64,000 nucleotides of DNA. Origin: Rhodothermales bacterium. GTDB lineage: Bacteria > Bacteroidota > Rhodothermia > Rhodothermales > UBA10348. Where the stretch lies: contig JAVJVN010000022.1 in assembly GCA_040221055.1 (NCBI GenBank), positions 41,721 through 105,720 of the forward strand, read 5' to 3'. Below are positions 40,568-49,424 of this stretch, piece after piece. Position 1 is the first letter of the stretch. The number at the start of each line of letters is the position of its first letter. The notes under the pieces were generated by a model. That model did no database searches, was not told where the DNA came from, and saw only the letters and a list, made by a program, of their open reading frames with translations. Made by a program: the position numbers and the translations under genes.

Positions 40568-42828
40568 AATTCGCCACGCTACTTACGCTGTTCATGCTCT
40601 TTGGAGTTGTATTTATTAATCCTATGGGCGCATCTGCGCAGGAACTGCGTCCCTCCCTGCAAAGGCTCCTGCAATCGTCCTCCGCGGAAGCACCCGGAAC
40701 GGAGGCACGAGTTCGCTGGGAGTCGCGGTCCAGCGCTCCCTCATATGTAGCACGCGTTCGGATATGTGAAGGCGATTCTGGTGTCGACAGTAAAACAAGA
40801 GCCGATGCCTTTATTCGACGCAACGCAGACGTATTTGGGACGAATTTCCATTCCGATTTCGAAGTTGAGCGCACCGTAACTCTTGGTGACTACCGTATTG
40901 TCAAGTTTCAGCAGATGTATAAGGGATATAAGATTCTTGAAGCAACATACCGTGTGAACCTAGATAAAGAAGGGTGTATTCTAGGGTTTGGAGGTACATA
41001 TGCTACGATCGAACGTGACATGACAGTACCATCCACGGATGTGGCGAGCGTCGTATCTGCAATCAACGAAGTCATACCCATAACATTTGCATCTACCGAG
41101 ACTCTTGCCGTCGAGTTATTCGTTTCAATCGCCGATCCTGCGGATCCAGTCTGGATTTACAGATTAAAGTCCCATGAAGGCGACATTTTCTATAGTGTCG
41201 CATCACGAAAGGTGCTCGAACATGACGGAAGCTCTGGAAGTACATTCGATAATGGCCCAGCAAGTCCGTTTTTAGATGGCGATATAGCAACGGAGATGCA
41301 CATGTCAGATCGGGAGCAGGCGACAATTCGACCGTTCCGGATCGAACTGGATGACATACCCAGTAATCGTGCAAGTAAGGCCGGACATGCTTATAGTACG
41401 AATCCGAGCGACGGCACTTATGTAATAAAACAACTTGGTGCGCTTGATGGCACCGGCCAATATTTAGAATCAGGTTATTATGGACTAAAGATTTACAACG
41501 CGGCATTCAATCCCTTAAATCATTCGACTGGTGCCGGAACCACTACTGCCGAATTAGGAGGAGGGAATGAGTATAAATTTGAGCTCAACGAAATCACGGG
41601 GACTACTTGTAATGGCGTGAGTTTTCATGTGAATGTGGATTGCAGTCATTTAGACGACTCCAATGCATATTATCATATGGCTAATTATATGGGCTGGCAC
41701 GATTTGCTATACTATCTGGGGACAACACCACATGTGGAAGTTGAATCTCTCCGCGAACAGGACAACGTTGGGAAAGTCAAAGAATATACCAGCGTTGCGG
41801 ATCAGTGGTACATTAGATTAGGAGTTAAGTCTAGTAACTTATCGCCGGTATATGAAAGCGGTGGCAAAGACCGGTCGGTAATATTTCATGAATACAACCA
41901 CGTTGTTTCTCGGGAAGCCCTGGGTTATGAACCAACTTTTGGAACGAACGAAGCGGGCGCGATAGATGAAGGGCTCGCTGACCTTCTATCAGCGCTTTAT
42001 ATCCAAAGTCCTCATATAATGGAAGGCGCTGTTTGGTGTCCTCCCAAGCACCTGGCTGAAGATGAGATTCTGTGCGACGGACCGGACGAGACCTACCTGA
42101 GAACTCTTGATACGGATTATTCCACCTGGGCATATGATTCTACAAAATCGATCAGTAACCAAGATCTTGAATTCAATACGTGTAGTTATCAACAATTCAA
42201 GAATGGCGTATATTCATGTGCCTCTATTATTTACACTGATAATACTGAACACGCGCTTGGGACCGTATTGGCTGGTGCTGTGTGGGACTATTACTTAGAT
42301 GCCTCGCCGTATGTGATGGATTTGTTTTATTTAACGCACTTAACTTTGAGCAATCTTGACAATGATGCCGATCTTAAGGACTTTGCTGACGTGATTCGGG
42401 ATCAGGCTGATCTTATCTCGGGTATTGATGGTCCTCTACTCAGTGGGCACCTTCGGAATCGGAATATCTACGAACACGGAACTCCGCGCACCTATACAGT
42501 TCCATCCAAGCAGGGTTTGATTCAACAGCCTATTGCCGAAATTGATAGTACAATAGCCCTCGGTGCCACAGATGTAGATGGTCTCGTCCGTGTATATCCA
42601 AATCCTGTTGGATCGATATTGACGATTTCCTTGAGCCCCGATTTGTCGTCGAGTCTCCTTCTCAACATTTGGGATTCCCTAGGGCGCAGGGTGCTGTCTA
42701 TTTCAAGTGAAAGCAACTCAGTCGGTTCTACTCAGACACTCGATGTATCGAACTTATCTTCTGGTACGTATGTCGTCGACGTTCAAACGAGTGTTGGCAA
42801 TTATCGAACAACATTTGTAAAGATATAG
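40564..42828 (+). CDS. secreted gluzincin metallopeptidase with T9SS sorting domain
   Basis: 754 residues. A signal peptide (ending SA-Q) is followed by an FTP-like propeptide (about 70-220; TVTLGDYRIVKFQQMYKGYKIL), then a catalytic domain with zinc motif HEYNH at 442-446 and a third ligand probably at E469 in AIDEGLADLLSAL, resembling M36/M4 peptidases. Several cysteine pairs suggest disulfides. The C-terminus is a T9SS sorting domain (VDGLVRVYPNPVGSILTISL). It is AT-rich with codon use unlike uvrB, indicating transfer. A surface or released protease is the likely product. Confidence 0.85.
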   Translation: MKFATLLTLFMLFGVVFINPMGASAQELRPSLQRLLQSSSAEAPGTEARVRWESRSSAPSYVARVRICEGDSGVDSKTRADAFIRRNADVFGTNFHSDFEVERTVTLGDYRIVKFQQMYKGYKILEATYRVNLDKEGCILGFGGTYATIERDMTVPSTDVASVVSAINEVIPITFASTETLAVELFVSIADPADPVWIYRLKSHEGDIFYSVASRKVLEHDGSSGSTFDNGPASPFLDGDIATEMHMSDREQATIRPFRIELDDIPSNRASKAGHAYSTNPSDGTYVIKQLGALDGTGQYLESGYYGLKIYNAAFNPLNHSTGAGTTTAELGGGNEYKFELNEITGTTCNGVSFHVNVDCSHLDDSNAYYHMANYMGWHDLLYYLGTTPHVEVESLREQDNVGKVKEYTSVADQWYIRLGVKSSNLSPVYESGGKDRSVIFHEYNHVVSREALGYEPTFGTNEAGAIDEGLADLLSALYIQSPHIMEGAVWCPPKHLAEDEILCDGPDETYLRTLDTDYSTWAYDSTKSISNQDLEFNTCSYQQFKNGVYSCASIIYTDNTEHALGTVLAGAVWDYYLDASPYVMDLFYLTHLTLSNLDNDADLKDFADVIRDQADLISGIDGPLLSGHLRNRNIYEHGTPRTYTVPSKQGLIQQPIAEIDSTIALGATDVDGLVRVYPNPVGSILTISLSPDLSSSLLLNIWDSLGRRVLSISSESNSVGSTQTLDVSNLSSGTYVVDVQTSVGNYRTTFVKI

Positions 42829-42927
42829 AATGACGTCTTCCAGTTATTCGAGGACGACTACGACCCGCTCAGATGACAATGACCTGTCTGTTTCAATGAA
42901 AATGACTGGTATCAACGTCAATCGGAA

Positions 42928-45204
42928 TTGAGCAGACACGTGCCCCAAGTACTTGTGCGACGATGGATTCTTCTCCTCGCACTGTGCTGTGTGAGTGGTG
43001 TCACACAGGTTCAAGTCAGTATGGCCACAGACAATGACTGCAAACCCCTCTCCCTGTACTGCATTGAGCTCGTGCCGACCGTGGCCTTTGAAGGGGTGCG
43101 CTCGGCGGTCGAGCTTGCTCGACCGCCGAGCGCATTCGGTGTTGCCGTCTCGAGGGATGGCCATCAGCGCTACCGGCTGATCGTTCATACGGAAGGGTTA
43201 CCAAGTCCTCCCGCGGGGCATGCCTATGTACTCTGGTCGATGCCGCTGGTGCTCGACCCCGTGGTGCGGCAGGCCACGATCGTGAACGGCGAAGTAGATG
43301 CGGGCGAAATCGCGCTCAACCGGTTCATGCTGCTCGTCACCCTGGAGCCGGAGGATGCGGCAGCGGACGCCGGCCGGACGGGACCTATCGTCATGCGCGG
43401 GCGCTCCCCGTCCAGTCGGATGGAGCCGCACGATCTGTTCCAGCTTTCGGCTTTCGCGGATCCAATACGGTCGGAAGAAGGGGAAGATGGGAGTGAAGAG
43501 GCTGGTGAAGGGGAACACCAAATTGCTGGAAACGGTCACCAGGAGCACGGGCATGGACAGCCAGTTGGCTCGGTCGTCGTCGGCGTCTGGCCCGTCCCGC
43601 CCATGCATGCGGGTGTGCGCATGCCGGCGGCCATGCACACCCTGAAACCAACGGTCTCGCCATGGAAGCCGGATGATAAACTTCTGGAATGGGCGGGCGT
43701 CGACCGAATGGAAGACCTGCCACGTGCACTACCCAGGGAGGTCTACCACCTGAAGGATGGCGACGAGCTGACCCTGCATGCGGAAGTCGTCCGGAAAACC
43801 CTGAACGGCCGGGAAATGGCCTTCCTGGGCTACAATCGGCAAATACCGGGGCCTCTGTTGTGGGTCGATCAAAATGTAACCTTGCAGGTTACATTTAAGA
43901 ATGACACCCCGTTTCCGTCGTCCATCCACTGGCACGGCCTGCGGCACGACTACCGGTTCGACGGCGTACCCGGCCTGACCCAGGAGGCCGTTCCACCCGG
44001 TGGATCCTTCGAATACACGGTTCACTTTCCGGATGCGGGGCTGTTCTGGTACCATCCGCATCATCGGGAGGACATCCAGCAGGAACTTGGCCTGTACGGC
44101 AACATGCTGGTGAACGTGCCGGAATCCGACGCCGAGCCCATGCGCACGGAAGTCATCGTGCTCGATGATCTTGCGCTGGCAGATGGCGGCACAGACAACA
44201 CGGTCGTGCCCTTTGGCACAGAGTCGACGAACTACGCCTTCATGGGGCGGTTCGGCACCGTGCCGCTCATAAACGGCGAGCCGGAAATCACCCTCACGGC
44301 CCGCACCGATGAGCGCGTTCGGCTGCTGGTCACCAATGTCTCGAATACTCGCACGTGGAATGTAAGCGTGGAGGGCCACGCTCTGGCTGTCGTCGGCTCC
44401 GACTTGGGACTGTATGCAGCGCCAGTCTGGGAGGAAAGCATGGCCATTGCGCCCGCTGAGCGGTATACCGCGGACCTGGAGGCGGCGGCCCCCGGCCGAT
44501 ATGCCATCACGAATCGCATCCAGTCCATTGATCATACGGAGGGCCGCTTCTTTCCCGAAGTCGACACGCTGGGGTGGCTCGTAGTGGAGGGTGCCGCGGC
44601 CGCCAAACGGGATCAGTCCGGCCTGACACCGGCCATGACCGCACAGCGCACCGCTCGCGACCGCGCCAGCGTCGACAGCGCCGCTATGGATTCCGTCGCC
44701 GCAATGGTCCCGGCCGAGCCCTCCCACGAAATCGAGCTGTTCATCCGGACGCGCAATCTGCCGCCGCTCGTGGACTGGCTGCTCAAGGCCGATCAGTCCT
44801 ATTTCCACCCGGTGGAATGGTCGGGCACCATGCCCATGATGAATTGGAGCGCATCGGCCGGTGAAGTGGAATGGGTCATGCGCGAAGCGTCGACCGGCCG
44901 CGAGAACATGGCCATCCAGTGGCGTTTCGAACGGGGCACCGTGCATCGCATCCGCATCCACAACCTGCGGGATACCCCTCACGCCATGCAGCATCCCATC
45001 CATCTGCACGGCCAGCGCTTCCTCGTCCTGTCCTACAACGGCCGCGCGGTGGAGCACAGGGTCTGGAAGGATACGGTCCTCATTCCGGCGGGCATGACGG
45101 CCGACATCGCGGTGGAATTCACCAACCCCGGGCGATGGATGATGCACTGCCACATCGCCGAACATCTGGAGACGGGCATGATGGCGGGATTTATTGTAGA
45201 ATAG
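42928..45204 (+). CDS. multicopper oxidase with an extra N-terminal domain
   Basis: 758 residues from a TTG at 42928 (a GTG at 42940 is also possible). Residues 45-190 form an extra beta-rich domain that resembles the RskA-type fold (GHAYVLWSMPLVLDP). A Glu/His/Gly-rich linker (about 190-230) follows, then three cupredoxin domains. Copper ligands: HWHG at 334, FWYHPHH, HPIHLHG and HCHIAEHLETGM at about 740. It is a laccase-like enzyme, probably periplasmic, oxidising metals or phenols. A 38-bp palindrome lies within codons of about 57-69. Confidence 0.9.
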   Translation: MSRHVPQVLVRRWILLLALCCVSGVTQVQVSMATDNDCKPLSLYCIELVPTVAFEGVRSAVELARPPSAFGVAVSRDGHQRYRLIVHTEGLPSPPAGHAYVLWSMPLVLDPVVRQATIVNGEVDAGEIALNRFMLLVTLEPEDAAADAGRTGPIVMRGRSPSSRMEPHDLFQLSAFADPIRSEEGEDGSEEAGEGEHQIAGNGHQEHGHGQPVGSVVVGVWPVPPMHAGVRMPAAMHTLKPTVSPWKPDDKLLEWAGVDRMEDLPRALPREVYHLKDGDELTLHAEVVRKTLNGREMAFLGYNRQIPGPLLWVDQNVTLQVTFKNDTPFPSSIHWHGLRHDYRFDGVPGLTQEAVPPGGSFEYTVHFPDAGLFWYHPHHREDIQQELGLYGNMLVNVPESDAEPMRTEVIVLDDLALADGGTDNTVVPFGTESTNYAFMGRFGTVPLINGEPEITLTARTDERVRLLVTNVSNTRTWNVSVEGHALAVVGSDLGLYAAPVWEESMAIAPAERYTADLEAAAPGRYAITNRIQSIDHTEGRFFPEVDTLGWLVVEGAAAAKRDQSGLTPAMTAQRTARDRASVDSAAMDSVAAMVPAEPSHEIELFIRTRNLPPLVDWLLKADQSYFHPVEWSGTMPMMNWSASAGEVEWVMREASTGRENMAIQWRFERGTVHRIRIHNLRDTPHAMQHPIHLHGQRFLVLSYNGRAVEHRVWKDTVLIPAGMTADIAVEFTNPGRWMMHCHIAEHLETGMMAGFIVE
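43097..43134 (+). repeat. 38-bp intragenic palindrome in the multicopper oxidase gene
   Basis: 18-bp arms (43097-43114 and 43117-43134) pair perfectly around a central TT. The gene stays in frame. The tip tcgagcttgctcga is identical to the apical hairpin of the tRNA-Ser(UGA) element at 56101-56114 (read on the other strand). It is either a transposable palindrome that spread into a coding region or a coincidence of Arg/Ala codons; the length favours the former. Confidence 0.7.
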
Positions 45205-45232
45205 GGTCGATGCCCACCCGAACCCAACGACG

Positions 45233-46663
45233 ATGATTTTGATGATGCGCTCTCCGGTCACCCTTCGCATTCCGCTCCTGGCATTCCTCCTGTCGATGCT
45301 CCTGGCCAGCTCGGCGGTGGCCCAGCGACCGCAGGCCGTCCAACAGTATGTGGCATCCGATGCGCCGCTCATGGCCATTGAAAACGTGACGGTCCTGGAT
45401 GGGACCGGTGCGCAAGCGCAATCCGGGGTGACCGTGGTCATCCGGGACGGCAAGATTGCCGCCATCGGGTCGAATGTCGACGTGCCGGCAGGCGCCGAGC
45501 GGGTTGACGGCTCCGGCAAGACGCTCATGCCGGGCATGATCGGCATGCACAACCACACGTTCTATACCACGTCGCAGCGGCGCATCCAGCTGGATTTCAC
45601 GGCGCCGTTGCTGTATCTGGCATCGGGTGTCACCACCATCCGGACGACGGGCAGTTATGCGCCGTACTCCGAACTCGAACTGAAGCATTCCATCGAGCGG
45701 GGGCGTCAGGTGGGGCCGCGGATGTTCGTGACGGGTCCGTATCTGACCGGCGGCGAGGGCTATACGTACATGACGCGCGTCGGCAACGCCGAGGATGCGC
45801 GCCGCGTGGTCCGCTACTGGGCGGAGGAAGGCGTGGACTGGTTCAAGGCCTACACGCTGATTTCCCGGGAGGAACTCGCAGCAGCCATCGATGAAGCCCA
45901 CAAGCATGGCGTGAAAGTGACGGGCCACCTGTGTTCGGTGTCTTTCCGCGAGGCCGTGGCGCTGGGCATCGACAACCTGGAGCATGGCTTCTTCACGAAC
46001 ACGGATTACGACGCGGATCGGGCGCCGGACTCCTGCCCGAATGACTTCCGGGAGAGCCTGGTGGCCATGGACCTGGACAGCGACGACATCCAGGCGACCT
46101 TCCGTGAAATGAACGAGGCGGGTGTCGGCATGACCTCCACGCTGGCCGTCTACGAGATGTACGTGCCGAATCGTCCGCCGCTTGAGCAGCGCGTGCTGAA
46201 CGCCATGTCCACGGAGACGCAGCAGGAATACCTGCAGACCCGCGCCAACATCGCCGATCAGAATTCGGCGTTGTGGCGGGAGCTGTTCGCCAAGAGCCTG
46301 GCCTACGAAAAGGCGTTCGTGGAGGCCGGTGGACTGTTGGCTTCGGGCGTGGATCCGACGGGATACGGTGGTGCCCTGCCCGGCTACGGCGACCAGCGCA
46401 ATTTCGAACTCCTGCATGAGGCCGGATTCACCACGCCCGAAGTGGTACAGATCATGACGCTGAATGGCGCGCGGATCCTGGGCATTGCCGACGAGACCGG
46501 CTCAGTGGAAGTGGGCAAGACGGCCGACCTCGTGCTCATTGACGGCGACTTGACGACCGACCCGGCGTCCATCCGGAACGTCGAATGGGTATTCCGCGAC
46601 GGGGTGGCCTTCGACTCGGCCCTCATGATCGAGGCCGTGGAGGGTCAGGTGGGGATTCGGTAG
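45233..46663 (+). CDS. exported imidazolonepropionase-like amidohydrolase
   Basis: 476 residues (later in-frame ATGs at 45242 and 45245 are possible). A signal peptide ends in AVA-Q. The metal-dependent hydrolase core shows LMPGMIGMHNHTF (HxH), FKAYTLISREEL, VKVTGHLCS, NLEHGFF and GVDPTGYG, then the C-terminal composite domain TGSVEVGKTADLVLIDGD. This is the exported amidohydrolase/prolidase-type group common in this phylum. The substrate is unknown. Confidence 0.85.
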   Translation: MILMMRSPVTLRIPLLAFLLSMLLASSAVAQRPQAVQQYVASDAPLMAIENVTVLDGTGAQAQSGVTVVIRDGKIAAIGSNVDVPAGAERVDGSGKTLMPGMIGMHNHTFYTTSQRRIQLDFTAPLLYLASGVTTIRTTGSYAPYSELELKHSIERGRQVGPRMFVTGPYLTGGEGYTYMTRVGNAEDARRVVRYWAEEGVDWFKAYTLISREELAAAIDEAHKHGVKVTGHLCSVSFREAVALGIDNLEHGFFTNTDYDADRAPDSCPNDFRESLVAMDLDSDDIQATFREMNEAGVGMTSTLAVYEMYVPNRPPLEQRVLNAMSTETQQEYLQTRANIADQNSALWRELFAKSLAYEKAFVEAGGLLASGVDPTGYGGALPGYGDQRNFELLHEAGFTTPEVVQIMTLNGARILGIADETGSVEVGKTADLVLIDGDLTTDPASIRNVEWVFRDGVAFDSALMIEAVEGQVGIR

Positions 46664-46694
46664 GTCGCGCGGGCCTGGCTTGGTCCGGATTTTT

Positions 46695-47291
46695 CTAGAG
46701 CATCCCCAGGATTCCGGCGCGGATCATGGCTACGGCGATGGCAGCCAGGAACAGGCTGGCCACCTTGGCCACGGCCTTTGCAGCGCCGTTTCCAAGCTTT
46801 TTCAGCAGAGCCGGACCGAACCAGTAACCGAATGCGACGAGAGTCAGGTTGGCCAGGAGGGAGGCCAGCGTCGGCATGTAGCCGAATGACGACTGGCTGA
46901 CCAGGATGGTCGTGATGGCGGCCGGGCCGATGGTCAGCGGGATGCCGATGGGCACGATGCCCTGGGTCGAGTCCTGGATTTCTTCGTCCTCGGCGTCGGG
47001 CGCACGGCGGCGCATGTCACCGAAGATGAGGTCCGTGATGCTGAGCACCAACAGGATGATGCCTCCACCGACCCGCAGGTCATTGACGGTAATGCCAAGG
47101 GTGCGGAAAATCACATCGCCTGCAAAAAGAATGACCGTCGCGACAACAAAAGCCGTGGAAAGGGCTTGAAGTATGAGTTTGTGGCGGGCCGACTCCGAGA
47201 GCCCGTCCGTCATGCCAATGAACAGGGGGAGGACTCCCGGCAGGTTCATGGCCACGAACAGAGGCAGGAATGATTCGATATAGGGCGTCAA
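46695..47291 (-). CDS. MarC family integral membrane protein
   Basis: 198 residues from a TTG at 47291, kept because the first MarC helix (FLPLFVAMNLPGVLPLFIGMT) would be lost with the ATG at 47249. Six membrane helices and the second-half signature VPIGIPLTIGPAAITTILV are present. The function of MarC/UPF0056 proteins is unresolved. Its 5' end overlaps the divergent lipoprotein gene by 22 bases. Confidence 0.88.
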   Translation of the reverse strand: MTPYIESFLPLFVAMNLPGVLPLFIGMTDGLSESARHKLILQALSTAFVVATVILFAGDVIFRTLGITVNDLRVGGGIILLVLSITDLIFGDMRRRAPDAEDEEIQDSTQGIVPIGIPLTIGPAAITTILVSQSSFGYMPTLASLLANLTLVAFGYWFGPALLKKLGNGAAKAVAKVASLFLAAIAVAMIRAGILGML

Positions 47292-47782
47292 AGCAACAAC
47301 GGATTCAGGGTGAGGCCAAACAGGTCTTGACCCTTCTGGTGGCCGGTCTGTTCCTTGCGGGGTGTGCCCCGCCCGCCGAAGATACCGTGGAGACCGCGGA
47401 AGTGCTGGTTTTCGAGCGCCTGGGCATGGGGCATTCCGGTACCGTGCGGGATACCGTGGAGGCGATAGCCCGGTCTGCGGCCGAATGGGAGACGCTGCAG
47501 CAGGCCGTGCGTCCCATGGAGCCCTTCCGGGAGGTGGATTTCACCCAGTACATGGTGGCACTTGTGGCCGTCCCGACCGAATCGGGCGGATACATCGTGG
47601 AAGTCGAGTCGGTCGAGGATCTGGATGGTGAAATCCAGGTTTCCTACGTCCTGAACACGCCGCAGTCCGATTGCGTCACATTGGCGGCCGAGGCCATGCC
47701 ATTCCAGGCGGTCGTGGTCCGGCGCGCCGAGGGCGAGGTCCGGTTCACACGCCGGATAGCGCGGTACTCCTGCGAATTGTAG
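47270..47782 (+). CDS. PrcB-like lipoprotein
   Basis: 170 residues from the ATG at 47270, with a lipoprotein signal (LTLLVAGLFLAGC). The C-terminal half (FTQYMVALVAVPTESGGYIVEVESVEDLDGEIQVSYVL) resembles the PrcB C-terminal domain that accompanies secreted protease complexes. No protease gene is adjacent. It begins inside the first codons of the divergent marC-like gene. Confidence 0.7.
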   Translation: MIRYRASKQQRIQGEAKQVLTLLVAGLFLAGCAPPAEDTVETAEVLVFERLGMGHSGTVRDTVEAIARSAAEWETLQQAVRPMEPFREVDFTQYMVALVAVPTESGGYIVEVESVEDLDGEIQVSYVLNTPQSDCVTLAAEAMPFQAVVVRRAEGEVRFTRRIARYSCEL

Positions 47783-47797
47783 GGCGATAGGCCTCGA

Positions 47798-49423
47798 TCA
47801 ACGGACCGTAATGGGCACCGCCGTCGAGCGCCCGGCATATTCCACGCGCAGGATATAGGCACCCTGCGCCACGTTCCCCGGCCGTTGCACCGGAATCCGG
47901 TGGGAGCCGGTCTGGAGTACCATCGGGCCGGCGAGTGCCGCCACAGTCCGGCCGAGCATGTCCACCAGCGAAATCCGGACGGGTCCGGCCGCATCCAACT
48001 CCAGCGCTACGCGGGCATGGGATTGCATGGGGTTCGGATACACCGACGTCACCCGGAACGACCCCGGCAACGCATCCCGTCCGCCGGTCCCATGGCCTGC
48101 GACATTCGTGGCCACACTGCTGTCGAACATGCTCATGGCCGGGTATGCCCCATCGAACAACGCATCCACCTCACCCTGCTGCATGCCAAGCCAGTCACGC
48201 AAGACGCCTCCGTACACCGACCTGAAGTCCGTCTCCGCCACCATGTTGCCCGTATCGTCCACCGTGCCGAGGTCGGGCGCAGAGCCCAGGATTTCCCCGG
48301 TCATGTGGCCACCGAAAACGAACATGGGGGCCGACGTGCCATGGTCGGTGCCGCTGGAGCCGTTCTGGGCAATCCGGCGACCGAATTCCGAGAAGGTCAC
48401 GCCACACACGCGGTCCAGCAGACCGTCCGACCCCAGGTCCGCGACAAAGGCGTTGACCGCATCGCCGAGCCACCGCAGCAGCGTGGAATGGGTGCCCAAC
48501 TGATTCGCGTGGGTATCGAATCCGCCCATCGTGACGTGGTAAATCTTCGATCCCAGGTTGCCGCGGATGAGTCGCGCCACGGTGGCCAGGTCGCGACCCA
48601 GCCCGGAACCCGGGTAGGACACCATGTTGCTGCCCTCGACGTGTGCATCCTTGATGGATGCCGCGTATACGAATGAATCGTTGGAGACCCGGCGCACGAA
48701 AGAGGCCTCCGCCCCGAACGGCGTGTCGGGCACGTCGTCTTCATCATACAACGTCCCGGTGGAGGTCAGCCTATCGAGCAGACTCAGATTCGGGAAGGTG
48801 ACGCCCAGGTTGGAATGCGTACCCTGGAACAGGAGGGGCGTGGATCCCCCTATCTGGAGTCCGACCGGGCCATCCGCACCCACCTCGTGGTAATCCGGAT
48901 AGACGCCTTCCAGGAAACGCCCGGACCAGCCCGTGTTTTCCAGCGCGTTCGCATCCTTGCCTGACAGCCAGACATCGGTGGACATGAAATGCGACAGCTC
49001 GGGCGACGCGTATCCCACATTCTGGATGATGTTCATCTTTCCGTCACCCAGTAGCGCCTCGAACGGCGCCAGCGACGGATGCAGGCCCAGATCGGCCGTA
49101 ACAGGTACCACCTGTGACTCCGTTATACGGAGCTGTGGCCGTGCCTGGTGGTAGAGGTCGTTCGAGAAAGGAATGACCGTGTTCAGGCCGTCATTGCCGC
49201 CGGACAGCTGGATGAGCACCAGGATCCGGTCGCTTTCGTTGCCGGCCAACGCCCGGAGAAGGGCGTTCGGGGCCGAAGCATACACAGAGGTGCCGCCGAC
49301 GCCCACGGCCACTCCGGCACCTGCGAGGGCGAGTCCTTTCACGAACTGGCGACGCGACCACGCCGCATGGGCCATGCCGTGCAGGGCCCCATCTTCCAGT
49401 CGACTTCCGGAATGATTGCACAT
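47798..49423 (-). CDS. DUF1501 protein with T9SS sorting domain
   Basis: 541 residues. A Tat-type signal (WSRRQFVKGLALAGAGVAVG) starts the protein. DUF1501, an alkaline-phosphatase/sulfatase-like fold, spans about 60-430 (LIQLSGGNDGLNTV, MGGFDTHANQLGTHSTLLRWL, GVTFSEFGRRIAQNGSSGTDHG). The last 80 residues are a T9SS sorting domain (VTSVYPNPMQSHARVALELD). The reaction is unknown. It follows the DUF1800 gene at 1 base, the usual partner, so the two are co-transcribed. Confidence 0.87.
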   Translation of the reverse strand: MCNHSGSRLEDGALHGMAHAAWSRRQFVKGLALAGAGVAVGVGGTSVYASAPNALLRALAGNESDRILVLIQLSGGNDGLNTVIPFSNDLYHQARPQLRITESQVVPVTADLGLHPSLAPFEALLGDGKMNIIQNVGYASPELSHFMSTDVWLSGKDANALENTGWSGRFLEGVYPDYHEVGADGPVGLQIGGSTPLLFQGTHSNLGVTFPNLSLLDRLTSTGTLYDEDDVPDTPFGAEASFVRRVSNDSFVYAASIKDAHVEGSNMVSYPGSGLGRDLATVARLIRGNLGSKIYHVTMGGFDTHANQLGTHSTLLRWLGDAVNAFVADLGSDGLLDRVCGVTFSEFGRRIAQNGSSGTDHGTSAPMFVFGGHMTGEILGSAPDLGTVDDTGNMVAETDFRSVYGGVLRDWLGMQQGEVDALFDGAYPAMSMFDSSVATNVAGHGTGGRDALPGSFRVTSVYPNPMQSHARVALELDAAGPVRISLVDMLGRTVAALAGPMVLQTGSHRIPVQRPGNVAQGAYILRVEYAGRSTAVPITVR

Positions 49424-49424
49424 A

